A program made the position numbers and the translations under genes. This document shows positions 11,241-22,467 of a stretch of 64,000 nt of DNA, one piece after another. Numbering within the stretch: position 1 is the first letter of the stretch; each line of letters begins with the position of its first letter. Under the pieces are notes generated by a model. The model was given only the letters and a program-made list of their open reading frames with translations, did not search any database and was not told the DNA's origin. The stretch is from Nelumbo lutea (taxonomy: Eukaryota > Streptophyta > Magnoliopsida > Proteales > Nelumbonaceae), in the NCBI GenBank assembly GCA_022828595.1, contig JAKGHH010000002.1, positions 84,288,076 through 84,352,075 of the forward strand. The letters are read 5' to 3'.

Positions 11241-12844
11241 ACTTACCTGATAAAAAAACTTACCCAAATAATTACATTTACCCAAATAAACAACTTACTG
11301 AAAAACAAATGGAACCTTTATTTTTTATATCATGCAACTCCCTTTCATTATGAATCCCAACGAGGTTCAATACCTCATCACATGACTGAAGGACTTTGTA
11401 AAAAGAAAGAAAATAAACATATCGATAATACTGATTCGTTCAATATTACACATATGTTCATTCGTAACATTTTTTGCGCAAAACTCTCTAAGGCTTTATC
11501 TGCCTTGGATTGAGGCTTATGTTAGGTGGGCTCTACCGATATTATTAGAATTGAAAGTAGGGAAAGTCTATATATTTTAAGACATTCCTGCTATGATCCC
11601 GGTGCGGTTTTGCTCTAATTTACAGCTCCACCCTCTTGATTTTTCTCAATTTGATCTTTGTTGACTGTATTTCGTTTTGGTGGCGGCTTGATTGTGAGGA
11701 CCATCAAGCAACGGCAATGGGGTGAGAGAATAGTTGATTTTATGGGATTGGGGTTGCATGACAGATTTGGCTCGCCAAGAACTCTACAATTTTTTAAGGT
11801 GTTCCATTTGAACTGTAAAGTCACATGCTCAAATCATCTAAATATATTTTGAGTAGTGTTGTCTCTCCCACCACTACTGCTTTTATTCATGCTGGCGATT
11901 GCTTGAGAATTTCTACATGGTAAAAACCTTTGATAGGGGTGGTTAAGATTAATGTAGATGCTGCTGTAAAGATTTAATGCTGCTTCAATTAGGTTTATTG
12001 TGATATCAAACTTTTTAGTTGCTGGAAGAAAGTCATATCTACCCTAGAGCTATAGTGTGGGAGCACCGCTGAAAGTGGAATTTGAAACCTACTCACAAAG
12101 AAGGCATGAAAACAAAATGAAGGGGGTAAAATGATGGATAGTTCTTTTAATAGATGACTAGGGGAAATAGAAAATGCCATTTGGAGTACAATAATAAATT
12201 AAGTTATGTTTTTATAAATAAATAAACTATAACTATATTATTACAAATAATTAATAACTATAGTGGGTCCCAATCTCGCTTAGGGTTATCAAAAAGTCAG
12301 GACTACGTAGAACAAATCTTAAACCAATTATTTAATTAGGACCAAATCATAGAACAAATCTTTAATTAATATTATCTTATTTATTATTTATCAAATTTAT
12401 TATTTCAAATATGAAACATGATAAAAATTACAAAAATATATATATATATATATATTTCATAAAACATTTGGTTCCAAAATTGAATCAATTCTAGATAGGT
12501 AAGAATGAGAATCAATCCAATAATTAATCAAGGCAAAATCGTAGAACCAAAACTGTTATAATTATGTTTAGTCAATTTAGCTCTATAAGGATAGATCCAA
12601 CCTATTGGTTCAGCCCTAAATATTGGGCTCAAGGGGAGAGAATAATTTGTTAGTAAATTATTTTTAAATAAATAAATAATTTAATAAAATAAATAAATAA
12701 ATGTTTGTTAAGATCTCTCAATACCACATCTCCTTTATTTTATTAAAATAAATAATTTATTTAATCTTATTAAATACATAAATGTTTAGATAATAATAAT
12801 AAAATAAATAAATGAATAAATAAAAATTGAAATAGAGAATAGGA
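11241..12844. other. AT-rich intergenic stretch
   Basis: No gene, RNA or complete mobile element is recognised. Two reading frames here (11157-11513 and 11615-11852) have no family motifs. A (TA)n run lies at about 12437-12455 and an AATAAATAA-type simple sequence at about 12660-12830. Confidence 0.4.
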
Positions 12845-12871
12845 GGAGAGAGAGAGAGAGAGAGAGAGAGA
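12845..12871. repeat. (GA)n microsatellite
   Basis: Uninterrupted GA dinucleotide run of about 13 units within purine-rich DNA. Confidence 0.9.
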
Positions 12872-12926
12872 ATCAAGAAAGAAGAGGGACGACGTTTTAT
12901 TTATAGGATGGCATACTCGTAAACAA

Positions 12927-13142
12927 TTGTATGTGGCACTCTTATAATTTTTGAATGTCATAGAGCCAATTACATCAGGTGGTTTGTATTATATATGACA
13001 CTCCTGTAATTTTTGTCTTATATGTGGCAAGGAAAAGAAGGTGTATTTGTCTTATATGTGGCATTTCTATAAATTTCAAATATTATGAAATTAATTATAT
13101 AGGGAAGTTTGTCTTATATGTGGCCTTCTTGTAATTTTCGAA
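12927..13142. repeat. Degenerate tandem repeat, ~55-75-bp units, about four copies
   Basis: The words GTCTTATATGTGGC or variants and TGTAATTTTnG recur at about 12927, 12986, 13014-13048 and 13109 with similar spacers. Units have diverged and lengths vary, so this is an old local expansion. Nothing coding. Confidence 0.6.
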
Positions 13143-14265
13143 TACAAGAATAAAGAGAGATGGGAAAGGAGAGAGAAAAAAAGAGAAGAAAAAATAAAAT
13201 AGAGAAGGGATAAAGAAACATGTATTAATATTTTAAAACGTGTCTTTCAAGTGAAAAGCATATCACGTAACAACCTCTCAATGCTACTGTACACCTTTTC
13301 CAATGATTTAAGCATTTGGTTATAGATTCAAAATATATAGACGGTCGCCTTTGACCACATCATAAAGCCATAACAAATAACAAATGGTAAATGTAAATAA
13401 AAGAAGATTTGATTGCAATTGATTGCTAGGATATGAGAATAAGTGTGTATGATCCATCTTTCAACAGTTTTATAACAACCCCAACTTGGTTAATCTTTGG
13501 GCTGTATTATCTAGGTGAATCTCACATTGCTCATTGGATCCCTTGCCACGTGTCCTTTGCTATAACAGCATATAACACATTGATTGTGATCATGATCATT
13601 GTGGCCTCTTCTTATTTGCTCCAGCTTCTAGGATCAGGTCTTTTGTTCATCTGTCGTATGCATTTCTATTAAGTTATTTTAGAAGCCGATGCCTTTTCAA
13701 TTGTTTGATTTCTCGTAGTCTGTTTCATTTATGGGAATAGGGATTTAGAATCCAGTTCTCTAATTATTTGATTGGGTGGAATTGGAATCCAATTGCTGTT
13801 TTTGATAGAATGGCATTCCTGCATTTGAGGGAATAGTTATTCCCTCCCCTCCCTTGGAAATGAGAACCCATTCCAGCCTATTTCAATTTTGACTCTGATT
13901 CTCGTTTGAACCAAATAGGCTATATGAATAGATTATTTTAATTCCAAATCTGACTGAAGCAAACAGACCTTTAATGGATACTGAGGTTCCACTATGGAGG
14001 CTTCATACAGTTATAGCCGACTACAGGAATTTACTCAATTACCCTTTGTGTTTCTCGGTTAGATTTGTACGAAGACAAGCTAGTTCTTTTGTATGTTCAT
14101 GATGTAGCCTGTCATGGCTTCACTTTTCCTTGTGTCTTTTTATTTGTCTTGTATTCCATGTTCCTTGCATTCTATCCTTGTATCTAACTCTTTAACGGAG
14201 AATTGACAAATGAATTTGCCTTTGGGCTTTCTCAATGTGTTTTCTAAAACACACCGGAAACAACC
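13143..14265. other. Intergenic stretch, nothing assigned
   Basis: A 79-codon frame at 13433-13672 encodes a hydrophobic peptide but has no recognisable family, and its AT content matches the neighbouring non-coding DNA. I see no supported feature here. Confidence 0.35.
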
Positions 14266-14277
14266 ATAGATGTCATT

Positions 14278-15023
14278 TTTTTTCAGTTCCGATTTCCTAC
14301 TAACTTCCCTAACCTCCCCTCTCTACCAATCCATTAAAATTATTCCTCCCTCTACTCCCCTCTCTACCAACCCATTAAAATTATTCCAACTGTCACTAAG
14401 TCCTATCTAGTGTAATGATTGATTAATGCCTTAATTAATCCCTTGTTATATTTTAAAGAAATACCTATTTTTATGAATTAATTAAATATTTTTAAAAATA
14501 AAAATATAATAATTTTGGGTGGTCTGTAATTCTTCTTTTTCGATGCATGAATTTGCTTTACTACGCTAGAATTAATTTGCATATAATTAAAGAGAGAATG
14601 GGAAATTTGCATATAATTAAAATAGATATTTTTATTTTTATTTCCTTTCTAAGCCTAGTAAAGCAAATCCATGCATGGAAAAAGAGTTACAAATAGGGGT
14701 CAACAAAAAAAAACTGAAAAACCGATTTGACTGAAAAAAAACGATTGAAACCAAACCAAAAAATCAGTTAACCGTATTGGTCAGTTCAATGTTTTTGAAA
14801 AACCAAAGGTATCGATTTGGTTTCGGTTAACCAATTTAAAAAAACTGGCGGTTAACCGAACCAACCGGTATACATGTTTTTCTATATATTTCCTATATAT
14901 TTATGTATATTATATATATTATATATTTTATATATTATAAATTAATAAATATGCATTATATATATATATATATATAATATTATTTATTATTTAAAATATA
15001 ATATTTTATGTATATTTATATTT

Positions 15024-15063
<40 letters not shown>

Positions 15064-15452
15064 GTAAATATTATAAAGTCAAAAAAATAGAAAAATCAAT
15101 GAATTGAACCGGTCAACCAGTTAACCGAATGGTTTCGGTTCGATTCCGATTACCGGTTTTCCAAAAACGGTACCACCGATTTGGTTCACAAAAAAGGCTC
15201 GCAATTCGGGTAACTAAACCGTGAGCACCCCTAATTATAGACCACCAAAAATTATTATATTTTTATTTTTAAAAATATTTAATTAATGCATAAAAATAGG
15301 TATTTCTTTAAAATAAGTAGTCAACGGATGAACTAATTAAGGCATTAATCAATCGTTACACTATATAGGACTTAGTGACAGATGAATAATTTTAATGGGT
15401 TAGTAGAGAGGGAAGTTAGTAGGAAATCCGGACTTTGTTTTTTTTGGTAAAT
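14278..15452. mobile_element. Foldback (long inverted repeat) element with a nested MITE
   Basis: The left arm (about 14278-14541) and right arm (about 15234-15452) are reverse complements over more than 200 bp. Shared words include TTTCCTACTAACTTCC, CATTAAAATTATTC, GATTAATGCCTTAATTA and AAATACCTATTTTTATG. A 12-bp direct repeat ATAGATGTCATT lies just outside both arms (14266-14277 and 15453-15464), as expected for target-site duplication. The left arm carries an internal duplication of CCCCTCTCTACCAA. The loop holds a second smaller hairpin (about 14527-14570 pairing with 14652-14690) and then a nested MITE at 14694-15233. No transposase is present. The long arms suggest a Mutator-like or foldback origin. 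Confidence 0.8.
14694..15233. mobile_element. hAT-like MITE nested in the foldback element
   Basis: Begins TAGGGGTCAAC and ends GTGAGCACCCCTA, a TAGGGGT-type terminus common in plant hAT derivatives. The inner parts are rich in inverted AACCGGTT/GGTTAACCG words. The centre (14881-15060) is an ATAT-rich microsatellite. The flanking octamers GTTACAAA (14686-14693) and ATTATAGA (15234-15241) agree at 5 of 8 bases and could be a decayed target duplication. Confidence 0.65.
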
Positions 15453-15727
15453 ATAGATGTCATTATTTGGTCCAGAAGTTGATTACTTTTAATCACTTGT
15501 TGGAAAAGCACTTATTGCTTTACTTCTTACCAATGCCACATGAATTTTAAAACACCTTTTCTTTTAATAATTGGTGATACATACCACTAATAACCCTCTC
15601 CTCAAAGTAGATGGTTGTAAGAATCCAATTCACGTCTATACTGAACAAATCATCTTATAAGTTAATTTTAATATACCTATTGCCCCATTTGAAAGAATTA
15701 TTTCTTTTACCCCATTTTAACAATAAG

Positions 15728-15958
15728 GGGGTGTTCTATTTTTGGATTTTGAGAGGGGGAAAGTTGGTTAATGGGATTTTGGTTTCCATTAACTAAGAAT
15801 CCTAGGTAAGTGATATCCATCTCCTAGGTGGGTAAATAACTTTTCCACTTAGGGGGAAAGTTACCAACACTTAAATGAGACAAAAGTGCCACTTTTTATA
15901 ATGGATTTTTATGATTAAAATAGTCATTACCTTATTTACATGAAAAATAAAAGAACAT
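15728..15958. repeat. Dispersed non-coding repeat, family B copy 2
   Basis: Second copy of the repeat at 10777-11053, in the same orientation: GTGTTCTATTTTTGG at the left, CCTAGGTGGGTAAATAA in the middle, AAAATAAAAGAACAT at the right. Similarity continues weakly to about 15990. Both copies sit in intergenic DNA 5 kb apart. Confidence 0.65.
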
Positions 15959-16429
15959 TGATAAATGTATTTACCCGAATAAGTGTTTCCTAGAAAGCAA
16001 TAAAGTCACAGTTTACGATAAAAACAACAATATTTTACAAAAAAAAAGACTTGGTTCATCCATGTTATTACAAAGATTTAATTTCATCCACGATATCATA
16101 ACATCGTCAAGGGATCCAATTACTTAGTGTATGTTTTCAGGGTCAGGAGTTGGACTTAAATATTAACTAGCGGAGGGGGCCCTTCTTTTCAAGGACTAGA
16201 TTGAAATTGTAACATTGTAAGTATTCAAATCTTATAACTTACAATTATAAGTATTTTAATCTTGAAATCCATATAAAAACTTAAAAGAGATTATTATATG
16301 CTTGCCTTTTAAATATTGCTTCAGCAAAGCATCTCATATAAAAGAATACGATCATATAATGATGGTTTTGAGTTCTACTTCATAATTGTCCTTTGTTTTA
16401 CATCGAGAACTCCCAGTTGACTCGGACGA

Positions 16430-17880
16430 TAGGACTGTTTGGCTTGGGAACCGTCCAAACAACCAGTTCCGTTTTACCCCAAAACCCGGTCCTTGGCAAA
16501 AAATCGTTGAATCAGTTAATGATCCATTGACCCGAGTGGTTGAACTGTCGACCTATTGACCCATTCAACAGTTTTTTACCATTTTTTTATTTTAATTGTT
16601 TTTCTATTTTTTTAATTTTTGCTATCAAATGGGCCATCCGTTTGAACTAGATGGTTATGGGAATGGTGGACATTGCAAGGGATTCCAAAATCTTGAAAGA
16701 TAAATCTAAAGTGACCTTAAACACATAAAAAAATGGTGGTAAATCCACAAAACTAGAAAAACTAAGGAAAAAAAATAAAAAAATCGAGTCCAAAGTTTCG
16801 CTTTGAAATGGAGCTAAACATACATGCAATTAAAGAAAGAGACAAAGTAGATCGTCTTGTAAGAAAAAAAAAAACATTGCACAAGAAAATCCAAAGAAAA
16901 AACAGAAGGAAATAAATAAAATAGTGGTAAATGCTATACCGTTTTAGAGGATCATGAAGAAGAAGACCAAACACAAAAAAAAAAATGAAAAAAAAAGAAC
17001 ATACCCACATGCTTGAATAAAGCTCATAGTTGAAGAAACCTTTGAATAGTAAAAATCCAAAAGCATAGAAAACCATGGTTTTTTAACCGTCGTTGACCTA
17101 GACGGACGGACATTTTGGCCCAGGAATTGTCCAAGCAATTGGTTCTTTTTTACCTCAATCCCAGTCCTTGGCAAAAAACCGTTGAATTGGTCAATGACCC
17201 ATTGACCCAAGTGGTCGAACCGTCGACCCGTTGTCCCATTCAATGGTTTTTGGCCATTTTTTATTTATTTTTTAATTGGGAACCGTCCAAGCAACCAATT
17301 CCGTTTTATCCCAATCCCGGTCCCTAGCCAAAAACCATTGAATCGATCAATGACCCATTGACCTGGGCGGTTGAACCATTGACCTGTTGACTTGTTCAAT
17401 GGTTTTTGGCCATTTTTTTATTTTTTTGTTAGAACGGGCCATCCGTTTGAACCAGACAGATGAACCAACAATTCTTTTATTTTTTAATTGGGAACTGTTT
17501 AGGCAACCAATTGCATTTTACACCAATCCAAGTCCCTAGCCAAAAACCGTTGAATCGGTCAATGACCCACTAGTTCGAGCAACCGAACCATCTACTTGTT
17601 GACCTGTTCTATGGTTTTTGGCCTTTTTTATTTTTTTAATTTTTGTTATCAGAATAGGTTGTTTGTTTAAACTAGGCGGTCGAGTTGTCGACTCAAAAAC
17701 CAGTGGGCAAAACAATTCTATTTTCGTATGAGTCATATGCGCAAATGGCATAACACGTATGATACTGCTTAATGAACCTCACACACTCAATCTTTTGCTT
17801 GTACTTTTTGTTGTCAAAACGGGCCGCCTGTTTGAATCGAACTGTCGAACTGTCGACCTGAAAACCTGTGACAAATAAGT
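16430..17880. repeat. ~190-bp minisatellite (four units plus a partial), interrupted once
   Basis: Units containing GGGAACCGTCCAA, the CCCGGTCC region, CAATGACCCATTGACC, GAACCGTCGACC and GGTTTTTGGCCATTTTTT begin near 16440, 17100, 17278 and 17469. A partial unit (GGGCCGCCTGTTTGAA) lies near 17820. The last complete units are about 190 bp apart. The first is separated from the second by about 430 bp of unrelated AT-rich DNA (about 16650-17085), probably an insertion. Units have diverged and no long reading frame is kept. Confidence 0.75.
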
Positions 17881-18202
17881 TATATAAGATTCCTTATGTT
17901 TGTTTCTTGTAATTTAAGAATTTTCAACAAATAATCTTAATATATATATATATATATATAGATGCTAATAAGAAGTATCCATTGTTAAATATTTGAGCAG
18001 CTTTGATACATATTTTTTCATAGTAATAATAATAATAATAATTTTGAAATTTTCATTGAAAATTTATGCTTTTATAAAAAAAAAATCATGCAATATTGGT
18101 TGCGTTAAGTTCTGCTACCAACACCCCAACATTGTCCCAACAAGTTATTAGAGTCTTACATTGGAAACATCTTCTCATGTATGACAAGTGTTTAGAGTCT
18201 TA

Positions 18203-19022
18203 TAGGGGTGGCAAATTTCCCCGTCCCTGACGGGTACCCGAGCTCCCTGACCCCATTGGGTCGGGTCGGGGTCGGGGATGGGGCTACCCATAGATCCCCA
18301 ACCGGGGATGGGGACAGGGACAAGGAATGTAATCCCCCCCGACCCGTCCCCGATTAATATTATATTATATTATATATATTATATAAGTATAACAATTATT
18401 AATTTATTTATAAAACAGTAAAAACTAAAAGTGTAAAACATAATTGGAAGAAATCAAGAAAACTTGAAAAGTTGGAAAACCCTTAACCCTTGACTAAATC
18501 AGTTACCAGTCTTCATTCTTTTGTCTTCGACAGAGAAGACTCAAGAGAGGTGACTGAACCACAAAATCAGTAAACCCTAGCTTTGTCTTTGTCGCCAATT
18601 CGTCGGTCGCCGACTGCCAACCGCCGTCGCTGACTGTTGCCACTGCCCACTCCCCCGTCGGACATCAAACAGAGGAGAGGCCAAAGAACTGAGGAAGAGA
18701 CTTCGTCTTTGTCTTTGTCTTCGTCCCCGATTCGTAGACTGCCGACCTTCATCATTGTCATTGTCGCTGTCACTCTTTGGACTCTCTCATCAGTCATCAT
18801 CGACATAAACTCTCCCAAGTCCCAACGGTCCTCTCTCTCTCTCTCTCTTAGTTTCGGGGATTCAGGTCTCCGACGGTGAATTCATCCTCGTTGGAGTCGG
18901 GGATGGAGGGAGGATTCCTTTCCCCGTCGGGGATTAGGGACGGGGATGGGGGTGATTTGAGGGTCGGGGTCGGGGATGGGGAATGTACTCCCCGCCCTGA
19001 ACTCGCCCCGTTGCCATTCCTA
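18203..19022. mobile_element. Non-autonomous hAT element, 820 bp, GC-rich ends
   Basis: Starts TAGGGGTGGCAAATTTCC and ends CCGTTGCCATTCCTA, and is flanked by a perfect 8-bp duplication GAGTCTTA (18195-18202 and 19023-19030). Both subterminal regions are packed with GGGTCGGGG/GGGGATGGGG words, as is usual for plant hAT ends that bind transposase. The interior (about 18490-18890) is different: it is C/T-rich with AAACCCTAG and short GC-rich frames, like the 5' end of a captured gene. No transposase domain was seen. The insertion lies in the second unit of a short local repeat (AGAGTCTTACATTGGAAAC at 18149 and 19022). Confidence 0.85.
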
Positions 19023-19327
19023 GAGTCTTACATTGGAAACATCTTCTCATTTATGACGAGCATGGAGTTCACATCTGACCCCAAGAATGTGCCCTAAAAT
19101 GCCCCACATGCTCATATTTGCGTACATTGAGAATATCTCCCGTATTTGTCATTGAGAGATATTTCCAATACTTGGTTGGGATGTACTATGCGACATTTTT
19201 GGGTGCATTCTGTGGGGGCAGATTTGAACTTGACAAATGAGATGTTCTCAATGTGTTGTTGCAATGGCCTGTTAGGATAGGGTTGGGAGCATTATGGTGG
19301 TAGCAGATTCCCATTCATATCGGTTGC

Positions 19328-19515
19328 GAGTTCAAATCAGCCCCCCACAAGATAGTTTCCCACAACATCCCACAACACATCCTCGCCGTGTATTAGGAAC
19401 ATCTCTCGATGATAATACTAAAAATGGTGATACATCATCAGGAGATGTTCCCTATTCAAGCAGGGATGTACTGTGGGATGTTGTGGGAAACTATCTTGTG
19501 GGGGGCTGATTTCAA
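19328..19515. mobile_element. Palindromic MITE with ~48-bp inverted arms
   Basis: The arms AAATCAGCCCCCCACAAG (about 19333) and CTTGTGGGGGGCTGATTT (about 19496) continue inward as near-perfect complements through GATAGTTTCCCACAACATCC. The whole is bounded by a 12-bp direct repeat CATATCGGTTGC (19316-19327 and 19516-19527). Transcribed, it would form a strong hairpin. No coding potential. The superfamily is uncertain: a duplication of 9 bp or more points to Mutator-like. Confidence 0.8.
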
Positions 19516-19736
19516 CATATCGGTTGCCTCCACTTAGGAATGGCAATAGGGCTAGTTTGGGAACCATATTCCCCATCCTACCTACCTTTGAAACAAATCT
19601 CTATCATGATCCTAATCTCCATTAGGGATAAAAATGACCCTTCGTCCATAGTCTTGATAGAAATGTGTTTCCTAGGGGACTAGAATCTCTAAATTTTTTA
19701 AATTAAAATTACTTTAAAAATAGAGTTACTTAAAAT

Positions 19737-19959
19737 CAATGTTCAAAGTATTGATACATATCGGTCCATATCGACCGATACATATCGTATTGGAGCCTTC
19801 CCAATATGCCCCTACATGGGGTGTTTCATGTCAAAAAGTGGTTGAAGGGGCAAATCAGCCTTAGATTGGCCCCTCTGAACTAGATTAAAAAAAAATAAAA
19901 AAAGAGTACCGATATACGCCCTACTGGCGTATCGCCCTATATCGATACTTTGAACCTTG
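19737..19959. mobile_element. hAT-type MITE, family A copy 2
   Basis: 223 bp, beginning CAATGTTCAAAG and ending CTTTGAACCTTG, with a perfect 8-bp target duplication CTTAAAAT (19729-19736 and 19960-19967). The duplication matches the hAT pattern nTnnnnAn. The interior is the inverse of the element at 941-1159. Confidence 0.9.
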
Positions 19960-19967
19960 CTTAAAAT

Positions 19968-22467
19968 AAGGGAATGTTTCAAATATATAGATATTTTAAA
20001 CATGTTTTTGGTATAAATAATATTATACATTTAATATATATAATTGATGCTAGGGCAAGGTGGGGAATTCCCCTCTCACCCCTATCCTCGCTCTCGTTCC
20101 ACCAAGGCAATCTCCATCCCCAACCCCATCAGGTTGGAGAAGTCAGATATCTGATGGTTTCTCACCTCTATTCTAATATCTCGTTTTTCAGTTTGGGCAA
20201 ATTGCTGAAATCTCCCCTTAACTTTTTGATATAATTGCAAGTAAACCCACTTTATTATAATCTTCTAAAAAGGGGCACAAAATGTCTAAAATACCTATAT
20301 AATTATTAATGATTTTGGTTTCTAAAAAAGAATACAAATTTTATAAATAACAAAAAATATAAAATTTAAAATTGCAACTTTGCTTTTTAATGATGGATGT
20401 AAAGGACAAATTTGAAAAACAAACCAATTTAAAAAGAAAGAGATTGTGAGGGTTTTGGGCTGGCGATTAATATGAGGAAAAAATTTAAAAAATAAACATT
20501 TTGATCTAAAATAACTACATTGGTGTTTTGGGACATTTCATTTCTCTTTTACCTTTTACCCATTAATCCATGTAGAATAACAACACTATTTGCGCAAGTG
20601 TAATTAATTTTCAGTGGAATCAAAGACAAAGAGCCACCGACACGACCCGAGGTGCCGTGCCCCTTTTCATTTATGCATTGGAGACAAACAACCTGTATCT
20701 ACTATCAACCACGACGTGGCACGCGGTAGTGACGTCTTCCAGCGTGGTAGTAGCATAATTTTTCCGCTTCCACCTGGCATTTGGATTTGCCAACAATTTT
20801 TATTTTATTACTTAATAAAAATCAAGAAATTACCTATATCTCCTAATCATAGTCAAAATTCAATGGACATACGAGTCTTTTTATCTGCGTCGTACGCGTT
20901 GCACCAATCTGGTGATTCATTTGTTATCACTTTCTATTTTTGGATGACTCGGTTTGAACGGTCGCGATAATACGATTCAGAGAAATTGGAAATAAAGAAA
21001 TTCCTTTAATCTAATCATCACCAAGGTCCTTGTCCTGTTGGTGAACAACTGAACATTGTCAATAACATAAATCTATGATCTATCTTACCGAATACTAAAA
21101 TAATTAAAAAAAATACAACTATCTTACCAAGAATAACAATAACATATTAGTTGTGAGACCTCGTGTATATCCATCCTTCTTATTGGTTACTGCGCGTAAA
21201 AGTGAATCTAAACCCGGTCGAGAGGAATATATTCTTACTATCTGGATTACCTTACCGGCTACCGCCGGAGCAAAAGTCAGGCTAGTATGAAGTGAACAGT
21301 AGCATCTTGGAATAGCATTGCCATATTTTCGGCCGTGAAATGATTCTTTTTTTGAATCTCAATTAGTCGGTTCGGTTTTGAAGCTTGCTCAGGTTTTAGC
21401 TCATGCAAGGCTTAAGCAAGATGCATGTTTTTCTCCTACAGAATACAGACACTGTTGAAACCAAGCTCGAAACGCTGAAACGTGCCAACGCAGATAGATA
21501 GAACACTTTCCTTCTAAAAGGAGATACTCGACCTTGAGCGTTGATTGAAGACAAAATTAACATTCTTTGTTACGCGCGCACGCATAGACACAGAGAAAGA
21601 TTAAGAGATGAGAAGACGAATAGATTAGATAGAACATTCCTTCGGAAACTGTTAGGGGATTTCTAAGAACACTATTTTTATCCTACCGGTTTTTCTCGGA
21701 TCTAAGATCAGACATGTCAAGTACAAGAATAAAAGATATTTTGTCCTACTGATTTTTTCTATTAGAATTTATATCTCTGAATTTGTAATTCAAGTCCCCG
21801 AAATCGTGGCCGGAACTTACCAAAAAAAGAAATTGGGCCGGAAAAAAAGGGCATCTGTAAAAAGAAAATTATTTGTCGGAGGGACTTCAGCACAGTAAAC
21901 AAGAGCAGTTAAAATCTTATTTGCACGATAAGTAGGATTGCAATAGGGGAAAAAGCGAGAGAGGGAAAAAGGTAAGGGAGAGAAAAATCACATAATTTCT
22001 CTGACGTTGACGGACGGATCCAAAGTTTTAACTTTTACGACGAAAAATAATTGGAAAGAAATCAAACGAAACAAAGTTCAAGGGGGAAAATTTTGGACCG
22101 TTGGTGTGGATCCTACGGCTAGTTCTGATTCAACGAACCAATAAGAGGAACCTTTTGCGAGAGTCCCGTGAATCGTTAGTCGCCGTTAGTTTGTGGAAAG
22201 TAACGGCGTGAAGGGGTGGGGATTCTTGATGCTGCTTCAGAGTTATCCTCTGGTCATGGGTTAAGTAATAGAAAATAATAGAAAAACAAGCTAAGACCCT
22301 GAATGCGTGTATTGTTTTGGTGAATTATTAAGACTTTCTGTGGTTTTAGATTCTTCTCGCCGTTCTTGCCAGCTTTACTTACATCTGGGTGTATAAAATC
22401 AGGAAAAAAAAAAAAGAAAGAAAAGAAAAGGAGAAAGGAGGAAGGAGGAGGAAGGAAGTGGAGGCTA
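19968..22467 (+). promoter_or_regulatory. Upstream region of the SRF gene
   Basis: No gene is seen in this 2.5 kb. About 1.75 kb before the ATG, a cluster around 20700-20760 holds CGACGTGGCACG and GTGACGTCTTCC, ACGT-core words of the kind bound by bZIP factors. A CCAAT word lies near 22137, and TATAAAA at 22392-22398 is 70 bp before the ATG. A purine-rich AG tract (22403-22460) makes up the presumed leader. Transcription start is not determined, and the functional meaning of these words is inference. Confidence 0.35.

Noticed and set aside
13433..13672. 79-codon hydrophobic frame as a small membrane protein gene
   Set aside because: No homology recalled, no promoter or splice context, AT-rich non-coding composition.
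20180..20540. Single MULE-like terminus (GGGCAAATTGCTGAAATC)
   Set aside because: No partner inverted repeat was found nearby.
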